A stretch of 64,000 nucleotides of DNA from Ignelater luminosus (taxonomy: Eukaryota; Arthropoda; Insecta; Coleoptera; Elateridae). The stretch is from contig VTPC01090618.1 in the NCBI GenBank assembly GCA_011009095.1, positions 495,734 through 559,733 on the forward strand, in the 5' to 3' direction. Both the position numbers and the translations under genes were made by a program. How positions within the stretch are numbered: the stretch's first letter is position 1; the number at the start of each line of letters is the position of its first letter. The notes beneath the pieces were generated by a model. It was not told where the DNA came from. It searched no databases and saw only the letters and a program-made list of their open reading frames with translations. Positions 24,001-37,500 of this stretch are shown here, one piece after another.

Positions 24001-26104
24001 CGAGACAAAAAAAATGTGTTAGCCATTTTATGGCTTCCTATTTAACTACATTAATTTATTATTTTTATTTAATTTTATTTAACATCTACCTAAAGTATCA
24101 AATTTGATAAGGTACTTTTAATCTTTCTACTCTCTTTGCAAAACGCTTGAATTCAACCCATCATTCACCAGTTGTAAGAGTGCCAGTACTACCACTTGCA
24201 GACTGCTCCTAGACACAAACATTAAATTTTCACGTACTTTAAAGTCAGTTGTTTTTTGGCACGGAGAAGGCATCCTGAAGTAATTTAAATGCTGGCAATA
24301 TAATTTTATGCGGATTAAGAAAATTTCAGGCAAATAAGATTAGGCAGGTTAGGTTAGAAACTGTTGTTGAATTAATAACATCTGTTAAAATAAAATGCAC
24401 TTAACACACCAAAAGTATAAAGAACTAACAATAAATATTCACTTTAAATAATGGCTTGATTCACCTTGAAATACACAGTAGATAACATTAAATAAACCCA
24501 AATCCCTTCTCAATTTAGTTCAGCATTTTTGCCACCAGAAGCGTAATGCTTAACTTGAATAGGACACACAATTATTAACTTACAAAATAAAAGTTAACAA
24601 GTTTGAGCGCCCTGAACTAAAACAATTTGGCCCCTTCACTACATTTAATGGGGCAATAATTAAATAATACATATAATTAATTAACTTTTGTTGCAAAAAA
24701 TTTTATTTTAAAATAATGCAATGTCAATATATTGTATCTAAATTGTTACTCAGTTCTTAAGCGCCCCTGGGCTTAACCCACTTAACCTAATGGATAAGGA
24801 GGGTCGGAATAAAAGTACCTCATAAGTAATGTTCAGCGGTTGTAGGTTCTTGTCTCCCACTCATGTTGTTTACATCAGGGGCAATGCTGGTGAAGTAATT
24901 TTATTTTATGTGTGTAAGAGTAAAGTGAGAATTTCAGTGGGAGTTATTTTTGAATTCGGTGCCTAAAACTGCTCATGAGTAAAAAGCGTATGTATTATTT
25001 ACAAAATTTGTATAACATTAAACCAGATTTCCATTTTTTGTAAATGATTGTTTTTTTACTGTTTATATCACAGAAAATTATTATTGTAATCTGTACATTT
25101 TGATGGTGGTAGGTAGATTTAAAGAAAATCACAACATAATAAATTTATTATATACTCTGTATATTACTACCTAGTAAAGTTTCTGACTCTCAACTGCTTA
25201 TTGAACCTCAGGACTCAAGACTTACTTTTCATTTTCTTTTTTTATTTGAATAAATCAAGGAACGTACTATAATTACTTGCTTTTAAATTTAAATAAAGAA
25301 TGCCAATAATAATTAGAACAAATTTCTTTGATAAAAAAAATTATAATAAAACATGAAAAATTTAATTAGTTAATGTGATTTACTAAGGACATAATTGCCA
25401 TTGATATAGTCAAGTAGTGTCATTTCTATATTGTTTAAAAAATTAAAATATTCCCAGGCTTCAGGTTGGTTTGATTTGGCGTTCATATTAAAACTAAATT
25501 AAATCTATGGACGGTTAATAATAGTTTATACCTTATCTGTTAATTCATGAATACCAAATTCATATTGTAAATTATGAAATAATGGTAATAAACAATTTGT
25601 TGAAAACTTGTTTCAAATATTTCAAGTACAGTTTTTAATTTGCTTAAAAGTTTGAGTCGGGTGGAGATGTTTTTACTTTTGTACATTTTTAAGTTTATTA
25701 TTCATTTCCACTTTCCTTCTACACTTTTCTAATGTAATTGATATTAATCACAGTCATAACACAATACAGAAAAGAACAAAAACATTGTCTCTGGACAATT
25801 TCTTTAAAAACAATTGTTTATTGAAAATTCAGCATTTATTCAGGTCTTCATTTTTTAGATTTTGCATAAACACCTCTTCAGCATTCCTGTTATTACAATG
25901 TAGTCAATTCAGACTAATAAACAATTTAAATCTAGTCTAAATTACTAGTGTTCACATTAAGATTTAAGAGGTCTCATGTTCTGTATTTATTTAATGCTTT
26001 ATTAACAAACTACAAACAATATAATCTATAATCTTTTGATATCATAACATCGCAACACAATTTCTTTATTCTGCTTGACCATGACTATGACATATACTGT
26101 ATAT
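24001..26104. other. Long AT-rich gene-free stretch
   Basis: No coding region or clear element was seen. GCAGGTTAGGTTAG at about 24343-24356 is a TTAGG-type motif. Confidence 0.5.
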
Positions 26105-26106
26105 TA

Positions 26107-26696
26107 GGGTGGCAATATTTTTCCGACTTTTTTTATTTTTTAAAGCTCACATGAAAAAATGTTAATTTGATGCATTTTAAGAGTCCTCTCCAAGTATCAA
26201 CTCGATTAAAAATTTCTGAGAGGTCACTCAAGAATTTTAAAAGTTTCAAAAGACAAAAGAAATTAATTGTAAGTATTTGTTTTTTTATCATATTTTTTAA
26301 TTTCAATAATGCTCATGATTAAAGTTAATTCATTACACTATACAATAGGAGCTATAGCGAGATCAAGTTTAAATGTTAATATTTAAAAATCGCTCAAAAC
26401 AATTAAAAGTTTATTAAAACTAATTTTTAAAATTATTGAGCGACCTTTAAATATTAATATTTTGACTTCAAATTTTAGTACGTTTCTCTACAACCTACAT
26501 AGAAAAGATTGAATTAGTGAGAAACTAAAAAAGACAAATTGATTTCTTTTGTTTTTTGAAACTTTTACAATCTTGAACGACCTCTCAAAAATTTTTAATC
26601 GAGTTGATACTTGGAGAGGACTTAAAATGCATCAAATTAACATTTTTTCATGTGAGCTTTAAAAAATAAAAAAAAGTCGGAAAAATATTGCCACCC
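26107..26696. mobile_element. 590-bp foldback element flanked by TA
   Basis: It starts GGGTGGCAATATTTTTCCGA at 26107 and ends with the complement at 26696, with TA on both sides (26105-26106, 26697-26698). Inverted similarity extends almost to the centre, including TCTCCAAGTATCAACTCGAT at about 26190 and its complement at about 26600. It is an almost completely palindromic non-autonomous element with a Tc1/mariner-type target. Confidence 0.88.
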
Positions 26697-26699
26697 TAC

Positions 26700-27890
26700 T
26701 GTATAATACACTAAAAGTGTTACAGAACGTAAAAGTATTGTCAACAAAATTACTAGAATTTCCATTAAAATTATTGAAAGGATAATATGCGAAGGTAACC
26801 ACCTACAGGAGGATAGCAAAAAGCTGTTGTTTTTAAGCCCAGGGAAGCATCAAACTCATAAACACCCTGTAACTCATCTTGAAGAATATGAAAAACCAGA
26901 TTCTCAGAATTTTGTGTGTAACTTTCATAAAACAGAAGGTTGTCAGATTACACTTCGTTCTTTACGAGAAAAGTTGCATACCGATTTAGGGTGGAATGAA
27001 GAAACTACATCACTAAGGACAATTTTACGTTCATTAGGTTTTCAATTTTGTAAAACATAAAACAACTAGCACTTATTGATAGAAAAACAGAATTTGTGAA
27101 TGATGGATATGGTATTTATTGTCAATAAAATTGTATCGCAAACAAAATCATCCCATAGTATATCTTGACGAAACATACGTACATAGTAGACATACAGTTT
27201 ATAAAACATGGAGTGATGACAATAATGATGATTTATTAACTCCCATCTCAAAAGGAGATCGATGAATTGTTACTAATGCAGGGTCTGATAAGGGATTTAT
27301 ACCTAACTGTCAGGTAATTTTCAAATCAGACAGCAAGTGAGAGGATTACTATGTGGAAATGAATGGTGATAGTTATGAGAAATGGGTGCATGACGAATTA
27401 ATTCCAAATTTACCAACAAATTCAGTTGTAGTCATAGACAATACTCTGTTCAAGTTAACCGAGCACCAACAAGTGCATCTAAGAAGGCCGATATGATCAT
27501 ATGGTTATCAGATAAAAACATAGCATTTTCTCCCGATATGCTAAAACCTCAATTGTATAGGATAATTAAACAACACAAACATCACCATATCCAATAGAAA
27601 TTTGACAGCTTATTTAGTAAAACAGACCATAAAGTGTTGAGGCTATCACCATATCACTCTGATCTCAAACTCGACCAAACCTGGAAACTGGCAGAAGAAT
27701 AGTTTGCACTGATTACCACAGAAAGCTGGAAAAGAAAATGTGATCATGCCACAAGAGTAGAAGAAAACTAACTACATGGCCCATGAAATCTTTGTTGAAG
27801 TAACTATAAACAAATTAATACTCAATATAAATAATGGAATGCTAGTGACAGCGATAAATACATTGATACAGACTGCGATAGTGATTAATA
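26700..27890 (+). pseudogene. Tc1/IS630-like transposase (DDE_3 type) pseudogene
   Basis: Segments in order on the + strand: an N-terminal region at 26827-27060 ending LRTILRSLGFQFCKT; then PIVYLDETYVHSRHTVYKTW (first catalytic Asp, about 27150-27210); ISKGDR and IVTNAGSDKGFIPN; YYVEMNGDSYEKWVHDELIP then NSVVVIDNT (second Asp, about 27428); KADMIIWLSDKNI; and VLRLSPYHSDL (about 27635, the SPD-like third site). This is the insect DDE-superfamily endonuclease family with HPIVYLDETYVH-type motifs. At least six stops or frameshifts are present. No terminal repeats of its own were identified; the foldback at 26107-26696 abuts it. Confidence 0.8.
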
Positions 27891-28398
27891 ATAATTGTCA
27901 GTTATTTTTTTTTGTTCTTTAATGCTTTGATTTCTATATTTATGTAGATGCTCACCAAATTATAACGTTTGACCTGTACATTGCTAATTAATCCCATCTT
28001 TCAGTACTGTGAAAGCATCACAATTAAATTAATACAAAACACAATAAGTTTTGGCTCCATAATTATCTGTATATTTAAATAAATATTTCAAAAATCTGTG
28101 TATCTGTACCTAAAAGTAGTTTCAGTAAGTATAGATCATATTCTATCAGTTGTAAACTATCTCACAGTATTTATTTACATCTTTAGTGTTTTTAATGAAT
28201 GCACACTTTTCATTTATAATGTCAATAACTTAATTTTATTTTAAAATAAATTTAAAAAAATTTGCACAGTTGTATTAAAGCTGAGTAATTAAAAATCTTT
28301 TATGAAACAAGAATAACAATAGGTACACTATTTAAGAATATACTATATAATTAAATTATATTGGAATAATATACAATCTAGTCACAGTTCTTAGAAAA

Positions 28399-28522
28399 CA
28401 TGGTTGTCTCATATGCCGAGATTTGATACTGCAACATCACAAAGAAAGGCAGATTTATAACTTATTTATCAATCTTGACGGCATCAAATTATCAGCTGGG
28501 CCATGTATGAGACAACCATGCA
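28399..28522. repeat. Small inverted-repeat element
   Basis: CATGGTTGTCTCATA at the left end pairs with TATGAGACAACCATG at the right end, about 124 bp in all, lying 50 bp past the EXOC5 stop codon and therefore perhaps in its 3' UTR. Confidence 0.65.
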
Positions 28523-28570
28523 ATCCAGTATAATTTACACTTCAATAATCATTTACAGATTTTACAATAA

Positions 28571-31500
28571 TCAAACTTTCAATATAGTTTGTTTTTGACT
28601 TTTGAAATCGCTTCGTAGCTGAATAAAATTATGTAATATAGACCTATCTAAATCAACCTGAAATAAAAATTTAAAAATTATAATCACAAATACCTACTTC
28701 GTTCCTGTGCATGTAAAAGGAGATAAGTCACAAGATGTTAATTTCACAGTATGGCAGTTTTAAAGTTTACAATGCCTATATGTTACAATGTTACATCTTT
28801 TGGCACATGCATATCTCCGTTTACATTGATTTAGGACTTACATTTTGCACAAAGTTGCAGACAGTATTAGTGAACAGTGTAGTGCAAATAACATACTTAC
28901 CAAAGAGTCTTCGGAACAAACTTGATGCAAATTTTCTGGTTTAACCAAGAGAAGGTTGCAGAGTGCATTTAAAGTATCAAATAATTTTGCAACTAATGAT
29001 CCCAAAACTTTTGTAGCTGATCTGTATTCGTTTAAATCACATATTGCAACCATTGCACCTGTATTTTAGATATTTAGAAATCAGATTCTTTTATAAACCA
29101 ATGTATAGAAAGTAATAAAAGTTTATAGACATAACAGATAAAAACTGTGAAACTAATTATTGTCTATAGGCATACATGTTAGATTCACTGATATAAAATA
29201 ATGTAAAATTATATTACCTGCTGTGTTATACTGAAATTGCAGCATATGATCATAAATAACACGATGTAGACGGATACCTAATTCTTGTAATAATGCTGAG
29301 ACATTATTTCCATCCATATTAGATTGAATTTGGTTTATTATATTCTTTATGTATTGTCCTACTGCTTTGCATGCCTAAAAAATTTAATTAATCAATTAAT
29401 AAACAAATTAAAATTTAGATAAAATCTCTTGAAAAAACACAACAAATACATAGTGATAAAAAATATCCAAACAGTAGTTCATTAAATCTACTTGAATTAT
29501 TTATTTCAGAAAGGGCCTAATTAATATTTTGATGATTCGAAGAAAAAAACAATAAAAACTGTCATTCCTGTTGATGCCTTTCTGCACTAAATGGATTATT
29601 TCATATTTGAAGAATGCAGGGGAAAAATGATGTAAGTCACATTTAAATAGTTTTGAGATATTTCAATTTAAAGCACGGACTTCGATCGCTTTTCCATACA
29701 GCACCTATTTTTATTCACGGTTTGCAGTGACTTAGATCGGTTTTTTGTTAATTTCAAGTACACAGTGTGAAAGAGCAGGAACGAAACTATAAGAAATGAT
29801 GTATAACTCATATTCGGGTTTAATGTGACTTAGATCATTTTTCCCCTGTACTCTTCATTTAATTTTAAGTACTTATAGTTGCCTAACTAGTTATTCCTGC
29901 ACAAATGATGAATCTAGCATTAGAAAGTACGAAAATATGTTTAACTCAAAATGGCTAAAAACGTTAGTTAGGCCTTTCTGGAATAATGATTCACTTATAA
30001 TGATGCATATTGCATATGTTATTATAAAATACAGTATTAATTTTAAAATAATCCACCCTTAATACAGATAGTGTGTTTACTTCAGTGCTTCATTAGTTAA
30101 AGTTCCCTGATCTTAATTTGACGTTTTTATCATATGAGCCCTAACAACAAAATGTTGGGACAAGCAGTATTTTCTTTTAATGTTGTATAAACAAGATATT
30201 TTATTAAATTTCCGCTCAGATTTCTAGAGTTATTTAAAAGTGCGAACTGTTGAGAGTTCTAAATAATGACAAATATAATTATTCTGCAAATTGCATGCAT
30301 CGCAGATAAAATCATTTGTTTCAACTATAAAAAGTACTGACAACTAATTGTTGGGACAGCTAACTAAACGTTTCTAAATATTTTTAAACGAGGTTGGATT
30401 TCAAAAAAAAAAGTGTAGCTATCGCTAACCTCTAGTAATTTGCTTTTATAACTTATTTGTCAAATTTATCCATAAAAATGGCACCCGGTGCAGCAACAAA
30501 TGAAAATTTATGGAGATAATTATAAAACAATATCGTAATAGCAAAACAATTCATGAAATCACCAAAATTCTAAATGTTTCCAAATCAATTGTTTTTAATA
30601 TTATAAAACACTATCAGGAAACTGAGAATGTTGGTGTTAAACGTAGAAATTCAGGTCACCCTAGGCTGGTTGCACCAAGACACCAGAGGTTTCTTGTTAA
30701 ACTGTGTAAGAAGAGTAGACGAAATGCATTATGGGATATTATTGCATGGTGGAATGGAGAATCTAGATTAAAATTATCACAAGAATGTTGTAGAAAATGG
30801 ATTCATAAATCCGGATTGAAATTTTATAACATTTGATGTAAGTTTTCTGTATGTTTTCAGAATAACCGTACTTTTTCATTATCACATAGACTAAAAAAGG
30901 CGCTTTTAACCCAAAAACAAAAAGAAATAGACTTGATTGGACAAAATCTAAATTATCATGAACTGTAAAAGACTGGCCAAAAATTATTTTTGGTGATGAA
31001 TCGAAATTTGACGTTTGTGTGGGGGATTTTTGAAAACGAGTTATTTGGGCAAAGAATGAAGCTTTTTATAAAGATTGTATCAAACGCACCATGGAATTTC
31101 CAAAGGGGGTAATGATCTGGGGCTGTATGTGGGAAAGTTTGAGTTCATTGATGGTACTGTTAATGATGAAAAATATCAAAGAATATTAACAAATAGTATT
31201 CTTCAAAGCATCGAGAGACAGCATCCTAATGCAAATTTTACTTTCCAACAAGACGGGGTTCCTTGTTACACAGTCAAATCCACAAAATAGTGGTTTTCTG
31301 ATAAAGGTACTACAGTTTTGTCTTAGCCTGCTAACAGTTCAGATCTGAATATCATTGAAACGCTCTGGCATAAGATGAAACAACAATTTAAGAAACAACA
31401 CTCAAAGAACAGTTACAAAATTAAAGAAAGACTGGAAGAAATATGGAGTAGTTTTACACTTGAATTTTGTAGAACTTTGACAGAAACCATACCAGCAAGA

Positions 31501-34500
31501 ATTCAAGCTGTTATTAAGATAAAGAGCAATGTAACATCTTATTAAGATCTAAAAAGTTGATTTGTCCCAATATATAGTTGTCAATGATTTTAAGAGTCTT
31601 TTATTGTCTAGCTCAGTGTTTTTCAATCTGTGGGTCGCAACTCCCAGGGGGGGTCCTGAAGTCTTGCTCGGGGGATCGCGGGCGGTCGCAAGCCAGGTAA
31701 AAGTAAAAAGCAAGGGTTATAGGTCCTATACTGCAATAAAAATACAACGATTTCAGTGGAAAGGATGTGCCCTTTTATTCTTTAATATTTTTTCTAATCT
31801 TGCTCCTATGTTTGATACACAAATAATTAAATCATTTTCCAATTGGAGCTTTTTTTCTCTTCTTAGTTTTTATGTTAACTATTAAAGAGAAAGTTAGTTC
31901 ACATAGGTAAGAAGTGGCGAAAGGAACTAATAATTTCAAAGCTTCCTTTGCCTGCTCTGGATATTCTTCTTTTCTCTTCATCCAGAAGACGTCAATCGTT
32001 TGCTATAATGTGCACGTAAAATAAAATATGTCAAAAATATAATTTTATTCGTTATTACATTTACTTATTATTAAAAGTGTATCTTTCGGCATTCAACACT
32101 TGAAAATCTTTGAATGATATCTTCAAAGTTATATGTTTTTACTATATCTGATTCTATCGATAAGATGGAGAGGTCAGCAGTTTTGTCATGAGTTAACGAG
32201 TTTTGTGGGTAACTTTTTACTGTTTTAGTGTGAAGAACGATCGTTCCCCCATCCAATTTGTAACTGGAATGCATAAATCGATCCTTAAAATTATATCCAT
32301 ATTTGGAAAAGTACAAGTCAGATTTTTGTTTCAGATTGTCTGTAGCCATGTTATGAGCTTAGAGGTTTTTTCCACTTCAAATTCTTGTAGATCTAGTACT
32401 TTGATGAAATATTTGAATAGTACACACTCGTTCTCAAAGTTGCAGTCCAAATCCTCGGTATAAATGCTTTGAAGTTGTCTGCATTTTTCTTTAAGCACAT
32501 CGTTTTCAGATATCTACTAACTCTGTAAGAAAACCAAAACATTCATTAATTTTACTGTATGCATTTTTTCATTTTTCAAGTTCAGATACAATATTGTCTA
32601 TAACCATGTAATACATGTTCACTTCCATATCCCTCTTACCATCAAAAACAATGTCTTTATCATAACCTCCTGGTAGTAATTTTCTTTTTTTCCTTCATTT
32701 TGCATCTAGACCATAATCACAACATTTTGTTAATATTTTACAATCTTCCTCATATTTGTCAAAATTTTGCCTCATATTTCCCACAAAACTAATTAAAAAT
32801 TCGTACAGCTGAATAGCTGTTAGCACATCCATACTCTGATTTTGCAAAAACTGACTTACTGAATTAAGACATCTTTCCAGAATGACAGAATAACTCCAGT
32901 CTCCAAGTTTAACATTTTCTGCAGTACACCCTTACCCTCGGCTTTTGTTTTAGGTGATTGCTCAGAATCTGCTATAGTAACTTCCAGTGCTTCTTTAAAA
33001 GCATCATAACTATTATTAAGCACGGTAGAAGCATCAACTCTAGCAGACCATCTACTAGCTGAAAGTCATTTAGGCACAAGGTGTACGGGTCCATCAGCAG
33101 TTTTGTTCTGAATTAGAGCTCTTTCATAATTACCCATCTATAGGTTGATGCTGAAAAGAAAATATAAATTTCTTCTACAACTAAGAAAAATTGGCAACCA
33201 AAGGACAACACTCTGCAGCACAAATGCCAACTAAATTGAGTGAATGTGCAGTACATGGCACAAATTTAGCCAGTTTACTCTTTTTCTTGATTCTGTCTTG
33301 CAAACCCGAATAATGACCAGTCATATTGCTAGCGTTGTCATACGATTGTCGTCTACAGTTTTGTATATCTCAAGACATATTTTCTATACTATTTAAAATG
33401 GCCATCTCCATATTTACTGCTTTGTGTCCTACCTTGCTTACAAATGTTACAAACCTTTCAACTGAAGAACCATTTTCAAAAACGTATCTTAAAACAACAG
33501 TAAGTCAATCTATATGTGATATGTCTGGTGTAGAATCCACAATTATTGAGAAATACTTGGTGTTCTTAATTTCTGATGAGAATTTTTCTCTCAAGCCCAT
33601 TGCCATAAGTTTTATAAATTCGTCACAAGTGGTTGATGGCATATAAGACACACATCCCTTTCCTGGATTGCCTTTTGTTTCGATATGGTTTTCAAAAACG
33701 GATCAAATTCTGCTAGAAGTTCCAATGATCTTAGGTAATTTCCGTTATTAGTAGTTCCAAATCTTTTGGTTGTGCCTCTGAATGCTAACCCGCAGGATGT
33801 CAAAAATTTTATAATTGCTACTACTCATCTAAGAATGTTAACCCAATTAATATCTTTCTTCAAGATATTGTTTATAAACTTTTGTATCTATTTTACCTAA
33901 CGTATTGCATCGCACAAGGTAAGCCTTCACAAATTCGCAGTGGTTAGATGAGCTTTCGTGTTCCGAAATTCTGTAGATATTTTTCCAGTGGGCATGGTTG
34001 ATTTGATCATTAAAGAAGAATCATCACCATTAATAATGCCAGTATCAACACCAAAGGTAAGACCATCTGTTTCTAGATGTAAGTGAAAAAGGAATTTAAG
34101 CTTTAAAATTATTGAAATTATCCATTTACCACTGGAAGTTGATGTATGTGGCTCACTTGCAAGTTCAGTACCTCGAAGTGGTTGAAAAAATTATTCTAAT
34201 TTTTAGTAATTTCCCCATGTTTTCTTGCCTTTTGTTTTCTACTTTCTGCCTTTCCCACCCACTAAGTTTTTTGCTGATTCCACTCATTTTGCACATGTTT
34301 TAAACTTTTATTGTACACTGACTAACAGACTGCTGTGAACTGATTTCAAAAGGAAAATTTTTATTTTTTCTAATAACTAATACAGCTGTCAGCTGGGCAC
34401 AAAAATAGCTACCTTTTAGACTCTCTCAAATTACGAGACCCATATATTTTAGTGTTTTGACAAAATGTTCCAAGAAAATATTTGTATTTTATGGAACACA

Positions 34501-37500
34501 GACATATTTCTGTAAGCATAGGGATTTGTAACAAGAAAACACTCAGCCTTATTATTTTTCCAAGAATATAATTTACTTTTCGTTTTCACGTAATATATCT
34601 TTTAATTTTATGTCTCTGTTTAAGGGAGATTTTTAGCATGATTTGTACAAAAACATCATGTCCGTGTCCATCCAAGAGAGAGTCTGGCTAAGAGAGATTG
34701 ATGTATAAGGGATTTTCTATTACGGAGTTCGGGACTATCAAAGAGTATCCGTATAGCAGAGTTGTCCACTCATTGGAGGCGTCCTTTAGTAGAGATTTCA
34801 CTGTAGTTTAAACTGCATAAATGACTACATATTAAAAAATGTTTATCCAGATATATTCAAATATCTCAAACAAATAAATTTGTTGGGAAAAGATTGCCAT
34901 GAAGTAAATCTTTTTTAAAATACAAGATTTCTAAAACCTCCCACATAGTTTATAATATTAGAAATAATAGAAGTAGATTGTTTGCACATAATATGTTAAA
35001 ATAGCAAAAATTCATATTAAGAAAGGAACGCAAAATAGTTATATACTCTTTCTAGAGATTTCTGTCCAGGATGTCATAAAACCATAACACTTAATACAAA
35101 ACATGCTTCCATTCATCTGCTTTCCTTTTTCGACAACTACATTTAGAGTAAATTTGTACGTATTTCAGAATATATTCAGGTAGTTTCAAAGGGATGAACG
35201 TCTCAACAATAGAATGTAAACAGCAATAAGACTTCAACCAGTGACCCTCAAACAAACATGTGGTCTTAATTTTCTTAAAATATTACTAAGCTAACTTTAA
35301 ATGCTCAAATGATTCTAACTAAATATAAGAAATTAAAAATAAGTCCAATTAACAAATTTTAGATTAACAGGAAATTAGACTGTCCTAGAACAGACCTGAT
35401 AAGGAGTGTATATTTACATTCTCGTCGTTCTTGTAAATATGAAAATAACTTTATTAGTTAAAAGACAAAATTACAACTCCTTTATGTTCCTCACAATTAT
35501 GTTTAACAGTAGCTTTATTACCAGCTTAGGATTATTTCTTGTAATAACATCTGGTTACTTAAATTTGTGTGAAAGAGTTTAGTTCAAATCAAATTTCTTG
35601 ACAAACTCCTACATTTCCAGACCGTAATCTGTTGGTGCTCAGTATGCACATATTTTCAGTTAGATCTGCTCTAGATGATTGTTTGTGAGTAGACTGTGCA
35701 TCATGTTTGATGATAGGTGCCGTGAACTTATAAAAGATGTAGGAAATTGTGCCCATAGAGTGTTATGTAAGAAGGAGTGCAACAGCTCTGAAAGTGTCAA
35801 AAAAACAATTAGGAGAGTGATTCAAGAAAATCACGAAACGAGAAGCCCTCCAAAACAAAGAATAATTAGCAAGCCACCTAAAACAGACAATTTTCCAGTT
35901 CCAGTAAAAGTGGAAGTAAAAAACAATATTTATGATATGATTAAGCAGAATGTTCCAATTACATTGGCTACTATAAAAGATCGTTTGTCAGAAACATTTC
36001 TGTATGACAGATGTATAGAAAGTTTGAGGAAACTGATCATGTCGATGGGTAAATAAATTTACCAAAATAAACAAACTAATTGAGAACTTATATTCCTTTC
36101 TATTTTAATAGGATTTGAATATAAAACACACAATAACCGACGCATGCTGTGTGAAGAACCAGATATTTTCTCAAAAAAAAGTGAAGCTTGACATAATCTC
36201 CTAATGGGAGATCATTTATGAATATTAGAAAAAGGATTGGTCCAAGTACTAAACCCTACAGTACACCCACTATTACTTTCCTCTTTGCTGACAACACATC
36301 CCCGCAACATACCACTTGAGTTCTATTTTGCAAATATAATTTAACAAGTGCAATACTTTTTTGAAAAAACAAAAGCATAAGTAAACTGATCTCCAAAATA
36401 GCCAAATCTTTTCTAATTTAACCGACTTCGTATCTCCTACAATTTCCGAGATCCCAATAGTGAGCATCGAAATGTGGACACACTGTATATGAGGTGCCCT
36501 CAATAAAAATTATATCGAGGCAATTATATAAAAATTCCTATTAATAGGAAATTGAACCATTACACTTTCTTTACCATTTCTTCAACTGTATTAAACATAA
36601 TTTAAATTTGTTACAATCTTCTAATAATTAATGTATTTAATGTTACTTCTTTGATTTTCAATTTAATAAACAAAGTTATATGTGTATTGCACTTTGATTT
36701 CTACTTAGTAGCTGTAGGCCATGCAGTGTTGATTGTTTCTGTTGTGATAGATGTTTCAAGTCAAGACTAGGCTAGTTTTTAAATTATTGTATTACAAAAT
36801 GCGGTTATGTACAGAGGTTCTCAAACACAGTTCCCAGCTATTCCAACTATGAAACTATGCATATTTTGTTAATGCAATTTAATGTAGATCAGTTCCTTTT
36901 ATGCCTCTCTACTATCCGTTAAAAGGATAAAATGAAGTTGAGAATCACCCTGTATATTTTTCTTCTAGAAAAGCAAATTGTTACATCTTTGAATTGTAAT
37001 TGGCAAACTGCATACACAGTATTAATATATTAGAAAACTGATTTAAATCTTAAACAATTCTAGACAACTTATAATTGACACAAATTAACTTAATTATAAA
37101 GATTTAGCCTCGACAAAAGTCTGAAATCGAAAGTTCAACTTCATTATTTTTTGGTTTTTCCGCTGTTTTAACTTTAACTAATTTAACTTTCGTTATACCA
37201 ATAGCAGTAATATAAAGAAATTATTCAATTGGTATAAAACTTACAGGAGATGCAACAGTATCAAAGTCATCTGTTTCTGGTTTAAAATCAGTCTTCTTTT
37301 GTTCGGCTTGTAAATACAATTTAATCCAAGTTGTAATTGCATTAAGAGACCTGTAGAAAAAAAAAGTTAATATTAAAGCAAGCAAACACATAAATCATAA
37401 GTGACCTATCCAATCCTGTATTGATTTTCCTTTCAATATCATCCATCACAAATTTTTTCTTATGAATGCAATCACTATATTTAGGAGTATTTCTGTAAAT

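Noticed and set aside
30337..36500. Open frames in EXOC5 intron 13 as host genes
   Set aside because: All match transposase or reverse transcriptase segments with stops and frameshifts.
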